DNA of 64,000 nt from Ornithodoros turicata (GCF_037126465.1 NC_088204.1:79111807-79175806), one strand, 5' to 3'; positions 1 to 10,010 are shown, numbered from the stretch's first letter. A program made the numbers and translations. The notes: generated from the sequence alone by a model not told the origin.

Positions 1-251
1 CCTGTCCCATTCGGCTGATACCCCGAGCCACCGTTCCCGAGCAAACTTTCTTCAAGCACCCCCCATACCTCGTTAATGATATCGAGAATTAAGTAGAAAA
101 CACGTGCATCGCGAATTTTGAATGTAATTGCGTAGCACAATTTTAATGAACATTTGTCGCACGAGGTGTTACGCTCAGGATTAATCGCCAAAACACCTGT
201 GCAAATGCGATTTATCCGGAGAAGGCGCCTCACAGCGACCGAAATGAAGGC
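1..251 (+). promoter_or_regulatory. U1 promoter block, copy 1 (5' end cut by window)
   Basis: The 250 bp before the U1 start match the same regions before copies 2 and 3. The best-kept stretch lies about 30-70 bp upstream of the RNA (around 180-235), with the shared core ACACCT followed by CAAATGCGA and a downstream TCCG-GAG motif. This is where a proximal sequence element read by SNAPc would be expected in an animal snRNA gene. Calling it a PSE is inference from position and conservation. Confidence 0.6.
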
Positions 252-415
252 ATACTTACCTGGTGCCGGGGCATCCCTGATCAACTAGGGGGATCCCCCA
301 GGACGAGGCCTAACCATTGCACTGCGGTTGGGCTGACCCCTGCCACTACCCCAAACAGGGGCAGATGGGGCATGCTATTTTTGGTAGTGGGGGACTGCGT
401 ACGCGCTATCCCCCT
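252..415 (+). ncRNA. U1 spliceosomal snRNA, copy 1
   Basis: U1 snRNA pairs with 5' splice sites in the first step of spliceosome assembly. The RNA begins with the invariant ATACTTACCTG 5' end, which holds the splice-site recognition sequence. It is about 164 nt, the usual U1 length. Stem-loop II has the loop ATTGCACTGC, the U1A/SNF binding loop, closed by CCTAACC/GGTTGGG. The 3' part carries the GGTAGTGGGGGACTGCG stem-loop IV block. The Sm site reads CTATTTTTGG where copies 2 and 3 have CAATTTTTGG, so Sm loading could be weaker here. The U1-70K loop reads GATCAACTAG rather than the common animal GATCACGAAG, as in all three copies. No polyA signal is expected; snRNA 3' ends come from Integrator processing. 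It could be a functional gene or a recent pseudogene. Confidence 0.93.
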
Positions 416-1724
416 CTTAATAAATCAAAAATAAGTTGTTATATTATGCCTCATGTTCCCCAGCTCGCTTGCTTCCTAGCTAGTTTTTCATTGCGATGAT
501 GCGGATATTGCCTGCACATCGTGGTCGGGGACTGTTCCAGTAACTCGACCACCATGACGTAGCCCGTTACCTGCAAAACAACTACGGACGCGTTTGACCT
601 GCGGGGCGCAAGCGTGGCCTCTCTGCCCTGCACAAACACTTGCAGATATGATACCGAGTTACAGTGCAATCATGTCAGCGAGAGAGCTGTTTTTTGTCTT
701 GTTTTTTTAGCTCGCGTCGTATTTTAAATTCAATTTCTGATATGATTATGACTGTGTGGTGTAAATTACTTCGCATGGTGCACCTTACTGGCCTACTTAA
801 CAGTTTTATAGGAAGAAAACTGGGTGTTAAAAATGAAACCGTAAATCTGTAAACCATTATGTAAACCGTAAAACTGCAAAACTAAACAAAGCACTGCATC
901 GCCACCTGGGGAGCGAATTCTTGCAATGGCTTGAAGTATCAATACTTGTATATTCACCTATACTATTGTATTTCGTCTGTCGGATAAATGTCCTATTATT
1001 CGCCAACATTTCCTTTTGTAAAAATTTCTAAGCTAGCCGGATAGATGTCCGGATAGCGATAGCTTTCTGATCAGCGCCGCCTCTTGGAGATCCACTGAAC
1101 TACTACTGCATGAATCTGTGCCCTCACCCCGAGTCGTGGCGCGCGGAATATTATTCACGTCTACAAACGGCATTGATCAGCTCGTGTAGTTCATACCCGT
1201 AAGCGAAAAGGAAAATGACAATGAAAAAATGGCTAGGAAAATGACGCCAACATTGATGACTTCCCAGCAAAATGACATGCATCAAACGAAACGGAAAAAA
1301 AAAAGAAAACGGGTTGGGTGCGCGGGAGGGGGACGTTCAGGGATTTTTTGAGCGCACACCGATGGCGTAGCCCTGAAAGGGGTAATCGGATTTTTGGTTG
1401 TGCATTCGGAAGAGAGAAGCGAGGGTGAAATTCTCCTCTCCTGTCTCCTTCTCTCTTTCTCGGTTGCACTTTCGGTTTCCGTAGAACTCCCGCCGAAACA
1501 TTTTTCTGGCTACGCGCCACTGCCGTTATTTGTTTAAACAACAATATATCTCGACCTCCATTATATGGGAACACCCAGCCTCATGTTGCAGCGACTCCAG
1601 CAAGCTTCGCTTTCCGCACAACCAAACAAACCCACATTTGCGGCCCAGAAACGGCTGTGCGCAAACGGCATGCGCTTGCGCGTAGGCAACGCATATAAGA
1701 TGCGGGTAGCAGGCAGCTTCGCAC
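416..1724. other. intergenic, no gene seen
   Basis: No convincing coding exon. A motif reading GACAATGAAAAAATGGCTAG recurs at 1217-1238 and 6516-6538, and in inverted form around 461-493, so it probably marks the end of a small dispersed element. The remaining open frames are short and unlike known proteins. Confidence 0.5.
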
Positions 1725-1900
1725 CGCCGCTGTGGCCGTGTGGTATAGAGCGTCCGCTCAGCGCGCGGGAGGTGGCAAGTTCGAAACCACGTTCGAAATC
1801 CACCGCCGGGTACCCACCGGTAAAATGGGTACAGGTACCACCCTACCTGGCGCTCGGTTCCCAGGGAACGGTATCTGGAGGAAGTCTCGTAAACCTCGCA
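1725..1900 (+). repeat. tRNA-derived SINE (type 1), stand-alone copy
   Basis: Plus-strand copy of the tRNA-like sequence that also sits inside the 1 kb composite repeats at 7655, 10350, 13808 and 15797. It has an A-box-like TGTGGTATAGAGCG, a B-box-like AGTTCGAAACC, then a body with CACCGGTAAAATGGGTACAG. It is diverged from the others, and the open frames that cross it are by-products. Confidence 0.7.
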
Positions 1901-2483
1901 CCGCCGCCCGACGGATTCGGGTAACACTTCCCTACACGGGGAGCATATACGAGCCACAGCACCAAGCTTAGCAAGCTATAGGTCAACGGCAAAACTCTGC
2001 CAGCGAGTGAAGCTGCAATATTCACTCTCGTGAAGGTCGGTAGACTCCTTCCGACCATGAGAGGAAGAAAAAAAGAAAAACTATGGGCTTGACCGTGGAT
2101 CGGCGAGGACCGCGGTCAGTAGCTCGCGAGGCTTCCTTTTTGCGAAAAAAAAAAAAACAAAAAAAAACAGTAATGTCTCCTCAGGCAGCCGCACGGTTGC
2201 ATGGTTTCAAACAGATTGAACGTACTACATTAATAACGGACTATAGCAAAGCACTACCATATCACTAAGCTATCACCCCGGGCGATTTTTCGAGCTCTTG
2301 GAATGGTCTTCTGGGCGTCTCAAAGAGACGGAGGCGATTGAAGCAAGGTTCGATCCCGTGTGCTTCGGCAATAGAATGAGTGCGTTCAAGCCACCGAAGC
2401 TCAGAGCGCGTTGAGCCGCTCGTATTAACTCACACTGTTCTGATATCATCGTGATCTGCAGCGATCCAGTACTGCCGTAATAT

Positions 2484-2508
2484 TCGTTTATTGACGCATA
2501 TTTATTTG
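2484..2508 (-). terminator. polyadenylation signals of the coiled-coil gene
   Basis: Two TTTATT motifs on the plus strand (AATAAA on the minus strand) lie 15-36 bp past the stop codon of the coiled-coil gene. This is close for a 3' UTR but plausible. Confidence 0.5.
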
Positions 2509-2522
2509 CGATTATATGCCAG

Positions 2523-3083
2523 TCACTCTGTAGATAGTGTCGGCTTCCCCGCGTCCGACGTATCTTGTTGGTCGGGCTCCGCTCGCACCCTTTTCGCCGT
2601 TCTCAACTGAGAAGCATATCGCGCGCGCTGCTCTTCCATTTTCTTGCGCCAACGCCCTTCGACCTGCGCAATGCGTTGATCGTACTCCAAACCCCGCGCC
2701 AGAATCTTCCTCTCTTGTTGAACGAGTTTTTCGCGAGTCTCGTTGACCAACTTTTGCAAGTCCTCGCAACGTTGTTGCCACGCCTGTTCCGACAGTTCCA
2801 GGTCCTTTTGTAAAGATTCTACCTGAACCTGAGTCTCTTTTAATTTGTCAACAAGCCGCGTGCGCTCAGCCATCGCAATTTTAAGGCTTGCGTTCTCTTG
2901 TTTCAGAAGTTTCTCGTTGTCGGTCATCATCTTGTCGCGAAGTTGCAGATGGTCGACTGCTTCTTGGTGCCTACGGCGTTCAAACATCAGCTGACTCGTG
3001 ATGTGTCTCCAACGATGTACGGCTTCTTTCACTTCATCTAAATCAAGTGGGAATACAGACTCGTGTTTGTTGTCAGTTGACAT
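2523..3083 (-). CDS. coiled-coil protein, single exon, family not recognised
   Basis: This 186-aa reading frame is uninterrupted and reads like a real protein. After a short N-terminus (MSTDNKHESVFPLDLDEV) it is a nearly continuous alpha-helical coiled coil from about residue 15 to 160, rich in Glu, Gln, Lys and Arg with leucines at heptad spacing, then a short polar tail. I chose the ATG at 3083 because the upstream 44-residue in-frame extension is hydrophobic and basic with no helix pattern; the longer form would start at 3215. Two AATAAA polyadenylation signals on the minus strand lie just downstream, about 2487-2506. There is no signal peptide or membrane segment. The lack of introns is unusual next to its neighbours and could mean a retrocopy. 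Function cannot be stated; a scaffold or cytoskeletal role would be a guess. Confidence 0.72.
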   Translation of the reverse strand: MSTDNKHESVFPLDLDEVKEAVHRWRHITSQLMFERRRHQEAVDHLQLRDKMMTDNEKLLKQENASLKIAMAERTRLVDKLKETQVQVESLQKDLELSEQAWQQRCEDLQKLVNETREKLVQQERKILARGLEYDQRIAQVEGRWRKKMEEQRARYASQLRTAKRVRAEPDQQDTSDAGKPTLSTE

Positions 3084-3539
3084 GGCGATAACCGCAAGAA
3101 ATGTGACGTAAAATATGCCCACACAGAGCGTTCGTTTCCAAGCGTGGTCTGCTCTATCGTGTCGTCTGCTTCGTGAAATCACGAGCGGCAACAGAGCGTA
3201 CACTTGGATTACCAATAACCGTTAAAAACGACGTGTCGCTACAACACAGATCTCGCACAAGCGTACGTTTTCTCATTGACGCATTATTCGTATTATCAAA
3301 AGAACCGCCAGAATGAGCAGAATGTGCGACGTTGCGCCATCTGTCGTTATTTGTCGTAAGTTATTTCTCGGACGCGAGACGCAAGAGTGCGTCGTTTCGG
3401 TATGGTAGTTTCGGGTAATGTTTTTCCTTGTTTTCTCTCTCTCTCACTGTTTTTTTTTCCTTTTTTCAGTGAACTGTCGATCAAACCATTAGTTTATTGC
3501 GAGTCAGACCATTACAGAAAGTTAAAGAAGCCCATCTGA

Positions 3540-4241
3540 GGTATTGCGACAGATGTCCAGCAGCAGCAGCAGCAGCAGGAGACAAATGCAAAAGGCCACA
3601 GCAAAGTGAAGAAATCGAAAGCGACAACCACCGACATTGACACAGAAGAAATTGGATCAAAACCTGAAGTACAGTGCGAGGAATGTAACAGGTGGGTCTT
3701 TATGGAACGAGGTCAGGTGACGACATATTTATACTCGTGCAGGCAATTGAATATAAACAGTCAGAAAACTCTTATATCTATATACCCATAACTGGACCCG
3801 GGGAAAGCCTATGATTAGCGTCTTGCAAGGCAAACTTTGGACAAACCTTCATCGTTACTTCAATGAAGACACCGTAACTCCGTGTTAAATTATCCATACA
3901 TAAACAATCACGCAATTTTCGAGCTGGGAAAACTTGTCTCAATCCAAGTGAAGACAGCAGCAGCAGGGTTCCCCAATTTCCTGTCTTTCATTTTCATTTC
4001 TTTCATGTAATTGGATGATCCCTGGTCCTTTTTCGGGGAGTTCGATACGAGGTGTAAATACGACCTGCGGTTGCTCCGTCGAAGGCCTTGCTCACGGTGT
4101 GCTATAGTGCTAAAAATTACCGTGAGCACTTGGTTTCTCGACAGAAGAACAAGGCAGCAACGAAATCGACGCAGAACGTGAACACGAGCGAGAAACAGAC
4201 GGACAGCAGTAGCAGAAGCAGTACCAGTAAAGTCGAAGGCT
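3540..4241 (+). CDS. possible two-exon gene end, low confidence
   Basis: Two pieces look exon-like. The first (about 3540-3717) reads through a glutamine run and a Lys/Thr/Asp/Glu-rich stretch into a Cys-containing segment, VQCEECNRWVF, reminiscent of zinc-binding fingers of the PHD or CW type. A CAG-gtgacg donor follows at 3717/3718. The second (4143-4241) follows a TCTCGACAG acceptor and encodes a Lys/Ser/Thr-rich tail of 32 residues ending in TGA, in matching phase 0. No upstream start exon was found; the frame is closed by a stop at 3537. It could be the tail of a small gene, a pseudogene piece or chance. It lies head-to-head with the coiled-coil gene. Confidence 0.25.
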
Positions 4242-4534
4242 GAGATGACGCACAGCAGCGGCCGAAGCCGCAGCCGTAGCCAATGGCCGATACCGAAGCA
4301 ACGGAAGTGGAATTCAACCGCTGCCTGCTGGAATGGAAAAAGTGCGAGTGAAAACAGGCGCTTTTTCCTTTTGTAATAGCATCACTTCTTTTTTTTCTTT
4401 TTTTTAATATCTTAGTCCTATAGAGGCTGCGGCCACTTTCTTGCGAATGAGTTTGTGCCAAGCCCACCCTGTCACAAAACGAATAGGACGAGTCTACTCT
4501 GCAGCCTAAGCTGGAAGTGTGAAAAAACACGCGG

Positions 4535-4602
4535 AAATGTCCATATGCCATATGTCCATATACCAATGTCCATATGTATGCAATGTCCATATACCAAGAT
4601 TA
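4535..4602 (+). repeat. short imperfect tandem repeat
   Basis: Tandem reiteration of a GTCCATAT(A/G)CCA-like unit just upstream of the second U1 unit. Confidence 0.7.
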
Positions 4603-4711
4603 TCGTGTCGCTGGGGGCCTCCCGCGGCGCTGATTCAACGGGTCCAACCCACCAAACGAGCTTCTTCATTTTTCATCGATCAGAGCCCGCCTCCTCCGTC
4701 TTTCATCCTCC

Positions 4712-4962
4712 CCTGTCCCATTCGGCTGATACCCCGAGCCACCGTTCCCGAGCAAACTTTCTTCAAGCACCCCCCATACCTCGTTAATGATATCGAGAAT
4801 TAAGTAGAAAACACGTGCATCGCGTATTTTGAATGTAATTGCGTAGCACAATTTTAATGAACATTCGTCGCACGAGGCTTTAGACTCGGAATTAATGGGC
4901 GAAACACCTTTACAAATGCGATGTGTCCGCAGATGGGGCCTCACAGCGACGGAACGGAAGGC
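4712..4962 (+). promoter_or_regulatory. U1 promoter block, copy 2
   Basis: Same conserved block as before U1 copy 1. The ACACCT and CAAATGCGA core lies at about 4904-4922, roughly 40-60 bp before the RNA. An ACACGTGC E-box-like motif near 4811 is shared with the other copies. Confidence 0.6.
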
Positions 4963-5126
4963 ATACTTACCTGGTGCCGGGGCATCCCTGATCAACTAGG
5001 GGGATCCCCCAGGACGAGGCCCAACCATTGCACTGTGGTTGGGCTGACCCCTGCCACTACCCCAAACAGGGGCAGATGGGGCATGCAATTTTTGGTAGTG
5101 GGGGACTGCGTACGCGCTATCCCCCT
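4963..5126 (+). ncRNA. U1 spliceosomal snRNA, copy 2
   Basis: Second U1 gene, same strand as copy 1 and about 4.7 kb downstream. It has the intact ATACTTACCTG 5' end, an AATTTTTGG Sm site and the stem-loop IV block. In stem II the sequence is CCCAACC/GGTTGGG, turning a T-G wobble of copy 1 into a C-G pair, and the loop reads ATTGCACTGT. Such changes fit a functional RNA. The shared flanking sequence starts near 4475, so the duplicated unit is about 650 bp and includes the promoter region. Confidence 0.94.
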
Positions 5127-6650
5127 CATATTAAATCAAAAAGCAGGTGTCGCTCTAGGAAAGTATGGCTACATGCTGTGAAGTCGTTGTGCGACAACTC
5201 AATGCTGCCTCATTCGCTTTTTTCGCATACGCTTTTTCTTTTAGCAACCTTGGTTCGTGACGTAATGAATATTTCAGTGACAGTAACTACCCTTGGAAGC
5301 GGAATTGGGTTAAACTCAAGTTGAAGGACTGCTCGTCTCGGTTCAAATCTTAATCTTAGTTGGTGAACACGCACACTTCAGACGGCTGTGAGGTTGGATA
5401 ACAGTAAAATAATAAGACAAGGACAACAGATTACAGGGAAGTTAACTAAAACTAGCTTATTTGGTGGGTAATTTAACACAAATAATATAATATACTGGGA
5501 TATTTAAAACAACGGTCGACGTTTCGACACCGGCACTGTCTTCGTCAGGACCAAAGTGTTAGGAATGTAGCACATGGCTTAAGTAGGTTCTTGGAGTGAC
5601 CTCGTCTTATTATTTTGGCAGGCACGTGACATTTTATACTGCAATCAAATCAGCGACAGCTGAGCTGTTTCTTTGAGCTCGCCTGTCGTCCTAGGTGCTG
5701 TCACTTCCTCAGTTCGGCCGCCCGCAGCGTGTCTATGGAAGACCTAATCAAAGGCATTGGCTCTGGACTACTGATCGAGGGGGGCAACTTCTTTGAAGCC
5801 ACCCAGAACAACACATAGTCGTTCCGCCACCTGTGCAGGTGGCATCCTCGGTACACGGGGCCGCCTATCTGCTGGGGGTTAAAGAGCCAGGTCATGTGAT
5901 CATATTTTCCCTTTCCCATCCTTCTTCCCCTCGCGTTCCAGTGACTTTCAGGGGAGACCTTCTTGCGTCACAGTTCTCAGGTCGAGAAAGGGGAAAAAAA
6001 GTAAACACAAAGGCAATGCATTCTCGACTCGAAGTGGTGATTGGCGGACTATTTTAACTTCAGTATCATGGAATAATTAATCGGTTTTGTTCGATTTTGT
6101 ACTGAGATGTGTGCAACCACGGACACTGCTTTCTTTCTTTTTTTTTTTTTCAATACTATAAGGAATCAAGATGGTATACACCAACAAAACTGAACATAAA
6201 AAGTAGGGATGTGCCAAACCGAATCTTTCGAATCCACCGACCGCATTTGTTCGTTTCTTTTACAAATTACCGCCTCACTGGCCGACGGGTGTTTTCTTGT
6301 TTCTTTGGTTACATTGCTCTGGACTGAAAGAGTTCAAGGCAGGAACTGTTGCATTACAAGTTTACAAGTAATATGGTTCTGCTTTGGATTGTTGCTTTAG
6401 CTTTATGGAAATAATTCAGACACGAGAATTTATGAATTTCTCGCAGTCGACGAACAATATGTTAAACATATACTATATGGATATGCTTTCACCCGAAACT
6501 GAACTATTATTTTTTGACAATGAAAAAATGGCTAGGAAGCAAGCGAGCTGGTGAAGATGATGCATAATGTAAATAAAATAATCCCTTCTGTTTGTATACC
6601 TTTCCCTTCTGTTTGTATATATTTCTGTTTTGTGAAGTAAAATTTTCAGC
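5127..6650. other. intergenic between U1 copy 2 and the tandem repeat
   Basis: No coding exon seen. It contains a retroelement-derived segment with a hammerhead-like core (5522-5548, listed separately) and AT-rich filler with short homopolymers around 6130-6150. Confidence 0.5.
5500..5700 (-). mobile_element. retroelement fragment with hammerhead-ribozyme-like core
   Basis: On the minus strand, 5548-5522 reads CTGACGA, A, GACA, a 7-nt loop, TGTC, GAAA. This is the hammerhead core order CUGANGA - stem II - GAAA, with four paired bases in stem II. Motifs of this kind are typical of Penelope-like retroelements. The base pair next to the core is A/C rather than G-C, and I could not pair stems I and III with confidence. 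It is therefore probably a decayed copy or only ribozyme-like. Confidence 0.45.
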
Positions 6651-6656
6651 TGTGTT

Positions 6657-6761
6657 TGAGACTTCGTGTTTGTGTCTGTCCCTTCGTGTTTTGAGACTTC
6701 GTGTTTGTGTCTGTCCCTTCGTGTTTTGAGACTTCGTGTTTGTGTCTGTCCCTTCGTGTTC
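6657..6761 (+). repeat. 35-bp tandem repeat, three copies
   Basis: Three near-identical 35-bp units starting GAGACTTCGTGTTTGTGTCT and ending CCCTTCGTGTTTT. The copies are almost perfect, so the expansion is recent. Confidence 0.85.
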
Positions 6762-7084
6762 CCTAGTCTCGGGGTTTTTTACATTATGTATTATTTTTTA
6801 TTTATTTATTTTCATTAAACAAAAGTGTCATATTCTGCTTCAAAACACTCTCCAGACGAAGTTTTTTTTTTTTTCTTCTTCTTGACTTTTTGAAGTCTTT
6901 TTAAAGAAAGGATTCGAAAGATTCGTGGATTCGCAAAATTCTGGATTCGTCCCATCCCTAATAGTAAGCGTATAGACACGTTTCGTCTCCCATACGTCTC
7001 TTTTCGTCTCCTTTCGTCTCCCACGATTCAGGCAACGTGGTTGGGTCAACTCGGTCATTTCTTTTTGTGCATCCCGGTTTTGGG

Positions 7085-8010
7085 AATATTTTCGCGTTAG
7101 AGTTGCGTAATATATATATCTGTTACCGAACCATATTGTGCAGTTCCTTTAACTTGTGACCGTCACAAAAATAGATACGAAAGGTTTCCTTGTGAGGTGA
7201 AGTGTACAACGCCAAACTGCTACCATAACCCTTTCCTGTTGAGATCGGCCTAGTTGCTCAATACGTGACAGAACTGTGCCCGCCGGTGGTGGTTCTTCTA
7301 AAACATCTTTTTTTTTTCTCTCTCTCTCTCTCTTTAACGGCTAATGACGGAGCGCTGTGTATCGATACAAATGTTGTCACAGTCGTTGTATTGAACCACC
7401 TGAAGTTGCATTGGAGTAACGGCGTTTCATTGGCTTTGAGGGAGGACTGCACACATTGCATTCTGCCTTTGTGTTCAGTTGTGTGGAGATGGGGCTGGAT
7501 TGCAATAAAATTTTGTGGATAGTCGATTTTTAAAATGAACATTGAAAAAAAAAAACAAAAAAGGAAGCCCCGCTTTTTTCTGCTGGCGGCCCCCACCGAT
7601 CCGCTACTGCAAGTACCGAGATGTATGAAATTTTGTCCGAAAATGTGCTTGTGGGGTTTTTACGAGGCTTCCCCCAGACGTCATCCCTGAAGAACCGAGC
7701 GTCAGGTAGGGCGACAGTCTGTACCCATTTTACCGGTGGGTGTCCGGCGGGGGGTTTCGGACCAACCACCTCCCGCACGCCGGGCGGACGCCCTACCACT
7801 AGGCCACGGCTGCGGTGCTTGCGGAGCTCCGTATCTATGGTATATATGCAGCATGATGTGCGATCTGACGATTCATACCGTTGTTTTGTGTAAAAGAAAA
7901 GAAAAAGCCGCACAATAAGTGTCGAACACTGCTGCAGTTTATTGGTCCGCATGTAATTGGTAAATGCAATCCAAAGCCTGTTAGCGAGTTCGGGAGATGG
8001 CGCCACAGAG
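7085..8010 (+). repeat. composite ~1 kb repeat, copy A
   Basis: First of three same-strand copies of one repeat (the others start near 12925 and 14980). Shared landmarks in order are: ACCGAACCATATT; a block near CAACGCCAA and GAGATCGGCCT; a stretch with GTCACAGTCGTTGTATTG; GGAAGCCCCGC; a minus-strand tRNA-like SINE head (about 7655-7815); and a tail containing TTTATTGGTCCGCATGTAAT and ending GAGATGGCGCCAC. Because the tRNA-like part sits at the same place in each copy, it belongs to the element rather than being a separate hit. No long coding frame is kept. Confidence 0.75.
7655..7815 (-). repeat. tRNA-derived SINE (type 1) head inside composite copy A
   Basis: On the minus strand it reads GCCGTGGCCTAGTGGTAG, then GGCGTGCGGGAGGTGGTTGG, then a B-box-like motif and a body with CACCGGTAAAATGGGTACAG. 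The tRNA-like part resembles a Gly/Ala-type tRNA but does not fold as a full tRNA, so I do not call a tRNA gene. Confidence 0.7.
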
Positions 8011-8415
8011 ATTCCCGTTGCTCCAAGCTGCAAGTGTCTGTGCGGCGTGACGACTCTTACTTTTTTCTTTGTTTACATAAAAGGAAAAAGAAAAATGCCG
8101 CACAATAAGTGTGACGCAGTGCTGCGTTTATTGGTCGTCATTTAATATTGATAAATGCGATCTAAAGCCTGTTAGAGAGTTCGGGAGATGGCGCCACCGA
8201 GATTCCCGTTGCTGCAAGCTGAAAGTAGCCCGCCATACTGAAAGTCTCTCTGTGCGGTGTGACGACTCATACTTCTTTGTGTGTGTGTTTAGATAAAAGC
8301 AGAAAAAATGCCGCACTATAAATATGAAACACTGCTGCTGTTTATTGGTCCGCTTGTAATATTGGTAAATGCAATCGTTAGCCTGTTAGCGAGTTCGGGG
8401 GATGGCGCCACCGTT
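7855..8415 (+). repeat. tandem triplication of the composite repeat tail
   Basis: The last ~160 bp of the composite repeat, from GACGATTCATACC-like sequence to GATGGCGCCAC, occur three times in a row (about 7855-8010, 8036-8205 and 8240-8415). Copies B and C have a single tail. Confidence 0.75.
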
Positions 8416-9274
8416 GGTACGTTATAGTTGCACAGTATTGATATTCTTGAAATAGTTTCGGACCGTTAGCACGAGAAAACCCATCGCATAAAACAGAGGA
8501 GTTATCCCGAAAAAGAGATGGGAACCTCTGTTCTGCTTAAACCAACAAAGCAGAAAAAGAAGTGTGGATTGTTGTGCCCTATGCGTATGGTTAACATTAA
8601 TCAGAGTAGTCGCATATGCTGTCAAACTATCATTATTTTTTATGGTACTGTCATGGTATAATACGTGTTTGGACAGTTAACTACCACTTCCTCCTCAGAA
8701 ATGCCCACGTTATAGCACTGTACACGTATCACACTCCGATATTTCATGTTTCATGAACTTTGTAGTTTAGTTCCCATGACCATATTTCATTCTTTCCCTT
8801 TCACTTCCCCCCCCCCCCTCCACCGAGAGGTATAACAACCAATCAAGAGGGAAACGCGATAGTCGAACTGCATGCGAAAAACGGGAATTCAGAGGGTTTT
8901 GCTTCCTTTGGATATGTTCAACTTTTAAATTGCGAGTGACTATAAACTGTCAATAGTTTGCTAGAGCGTGTTACAAAAAACAGAAAGAAAGTTTTTCTGG
9001 GATGTTTATCAGTGCAATGCCATGAATATAGTTTCGCACCATGTACAGTGCTTGCTCTGTCGCGTATGTTGTTTAACGAATATACACTCTGCACTAAAAC
9101 GAGTAGGGCAATACGAAACAATAAATAACAACTACGAAACTGCACTTCTTTATTTCCACTCTTTTTCAGTGGTGTACAAGTACATGATAAACAAAACAGA
9201 TATTGTTGGCCCACCAGCATAACACTACAGGGCAACGATATTCACAGGGAAGACTAGCGCCGCAGTGGCTACAA
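8416..9274. other. intergenic, no gene seen
   Basis: AT-rich sequence with a poly-C run at 8809-8819. Open frames are short and show no recognisable domain. Confidence 0.5.
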
Positions 9275-9276
9275 TA

Positions 9277-9857
9277 CAGGGTGAGTGCAGAAAAACATGA
9301 CCCGCATTTTGACATGTAACTCGTTGTCTACTTAGCCGAGGAACTTCCGGTGGCGCACGACGGCGTATTTATGCGTGCGAAAGCTAGAAAAAAATCCTGG
9401 AAGACATACTCAATGTAAAAAAATAAACAAAGCGCGAAAACATGGGCTTCCATGCATTAGAATAGGGCGGTCATGACACTGCATGGTAGTGTATTTCGGT
9501 CTCATAAGAGTTATGTGCAGGCACCGCTAGGGGCACTGCCGATGACCATCCATGTGGGACATCGTTTCGATTTATGCACCGATAGCTCCCCTAGCGGTAC
9601 TTGAACACAACTCTCCTACGTGCACCATGTTGCCCTTTCACATACACCCTGTTGCCCACCATGTTGCCCTATTCTGATGCACGGAAGCCGACGTTTTCGT
9701 TGTTCCGTTTATTTTTTAAGCTGGGTATGGCTTCCACAATTTTTCTACAGATTTCGCACGCATAAATGCGCCATCGTGCGCCACCGGAAGTTCGTTAGTT
9801 AGGTAGGCAACAAGCTATGTGCCTAAATGCGGGTCATGTTTTTCTGCACACACCCTG
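9277..9857. mobile_element. 581-bp MITE with long terminal inverted repeats
   Basis: Ends are inverted copies: CAGGGTGAGTGCAGAAAAAC at the left, and its counterpart ending CACACACCCTG at the right. Both are flanked by TA (9275-9276 and 9858-9859). Inverted similarity continues for more than 100 bp, for example GAACTTCCGGTGGCGCACGA on the left against its complement near 9770-9795. TA target duplication and CAGGGTG ends suggest a non-autonomous Tc1/mariner-type element. No transposase frame. Confidence 0.82.
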
Positions 9858-9889
9858 TATTTTGGAGGCGGTTGATGAAGTCCCTTCAG

Positions 9890-10010
9890 ATGACGCACCC
9901 TTGGTAGTCGCTGGGGGGAGCTGTGATAGCTTAGCTCAACTGGTAGAGCACTGGTTCGAATCCTACAGCTGGGCTAACCTTTTCTGTGACTTCCACCCTT
10001 CACCCTAGTA
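9890..10010 (+). repeat. tRNA-derived SINE (type 2), internally deleted
   Basis: Contains TAGCTTAGCTCAACTGGTAG and TTCGAATCCTACAGCTGG followed by the family tail CTAACCTTTTC-GTGACTT. The anticodon arm is missing compared with the copy at 47445. Another copy in reverse lies at 23640-23830. Confidence 0.7.

Noticed and set aside
1526..1957. 143-aa minus-strand frame
   Set aside because: Overlaps a SINE copy and shows no protein-like pattern.
4117..4590. 157-aa minus-strand frame
   Set aside because: Composition follows simple repeats and the complement of the candidate plus-strand exon; no domain.
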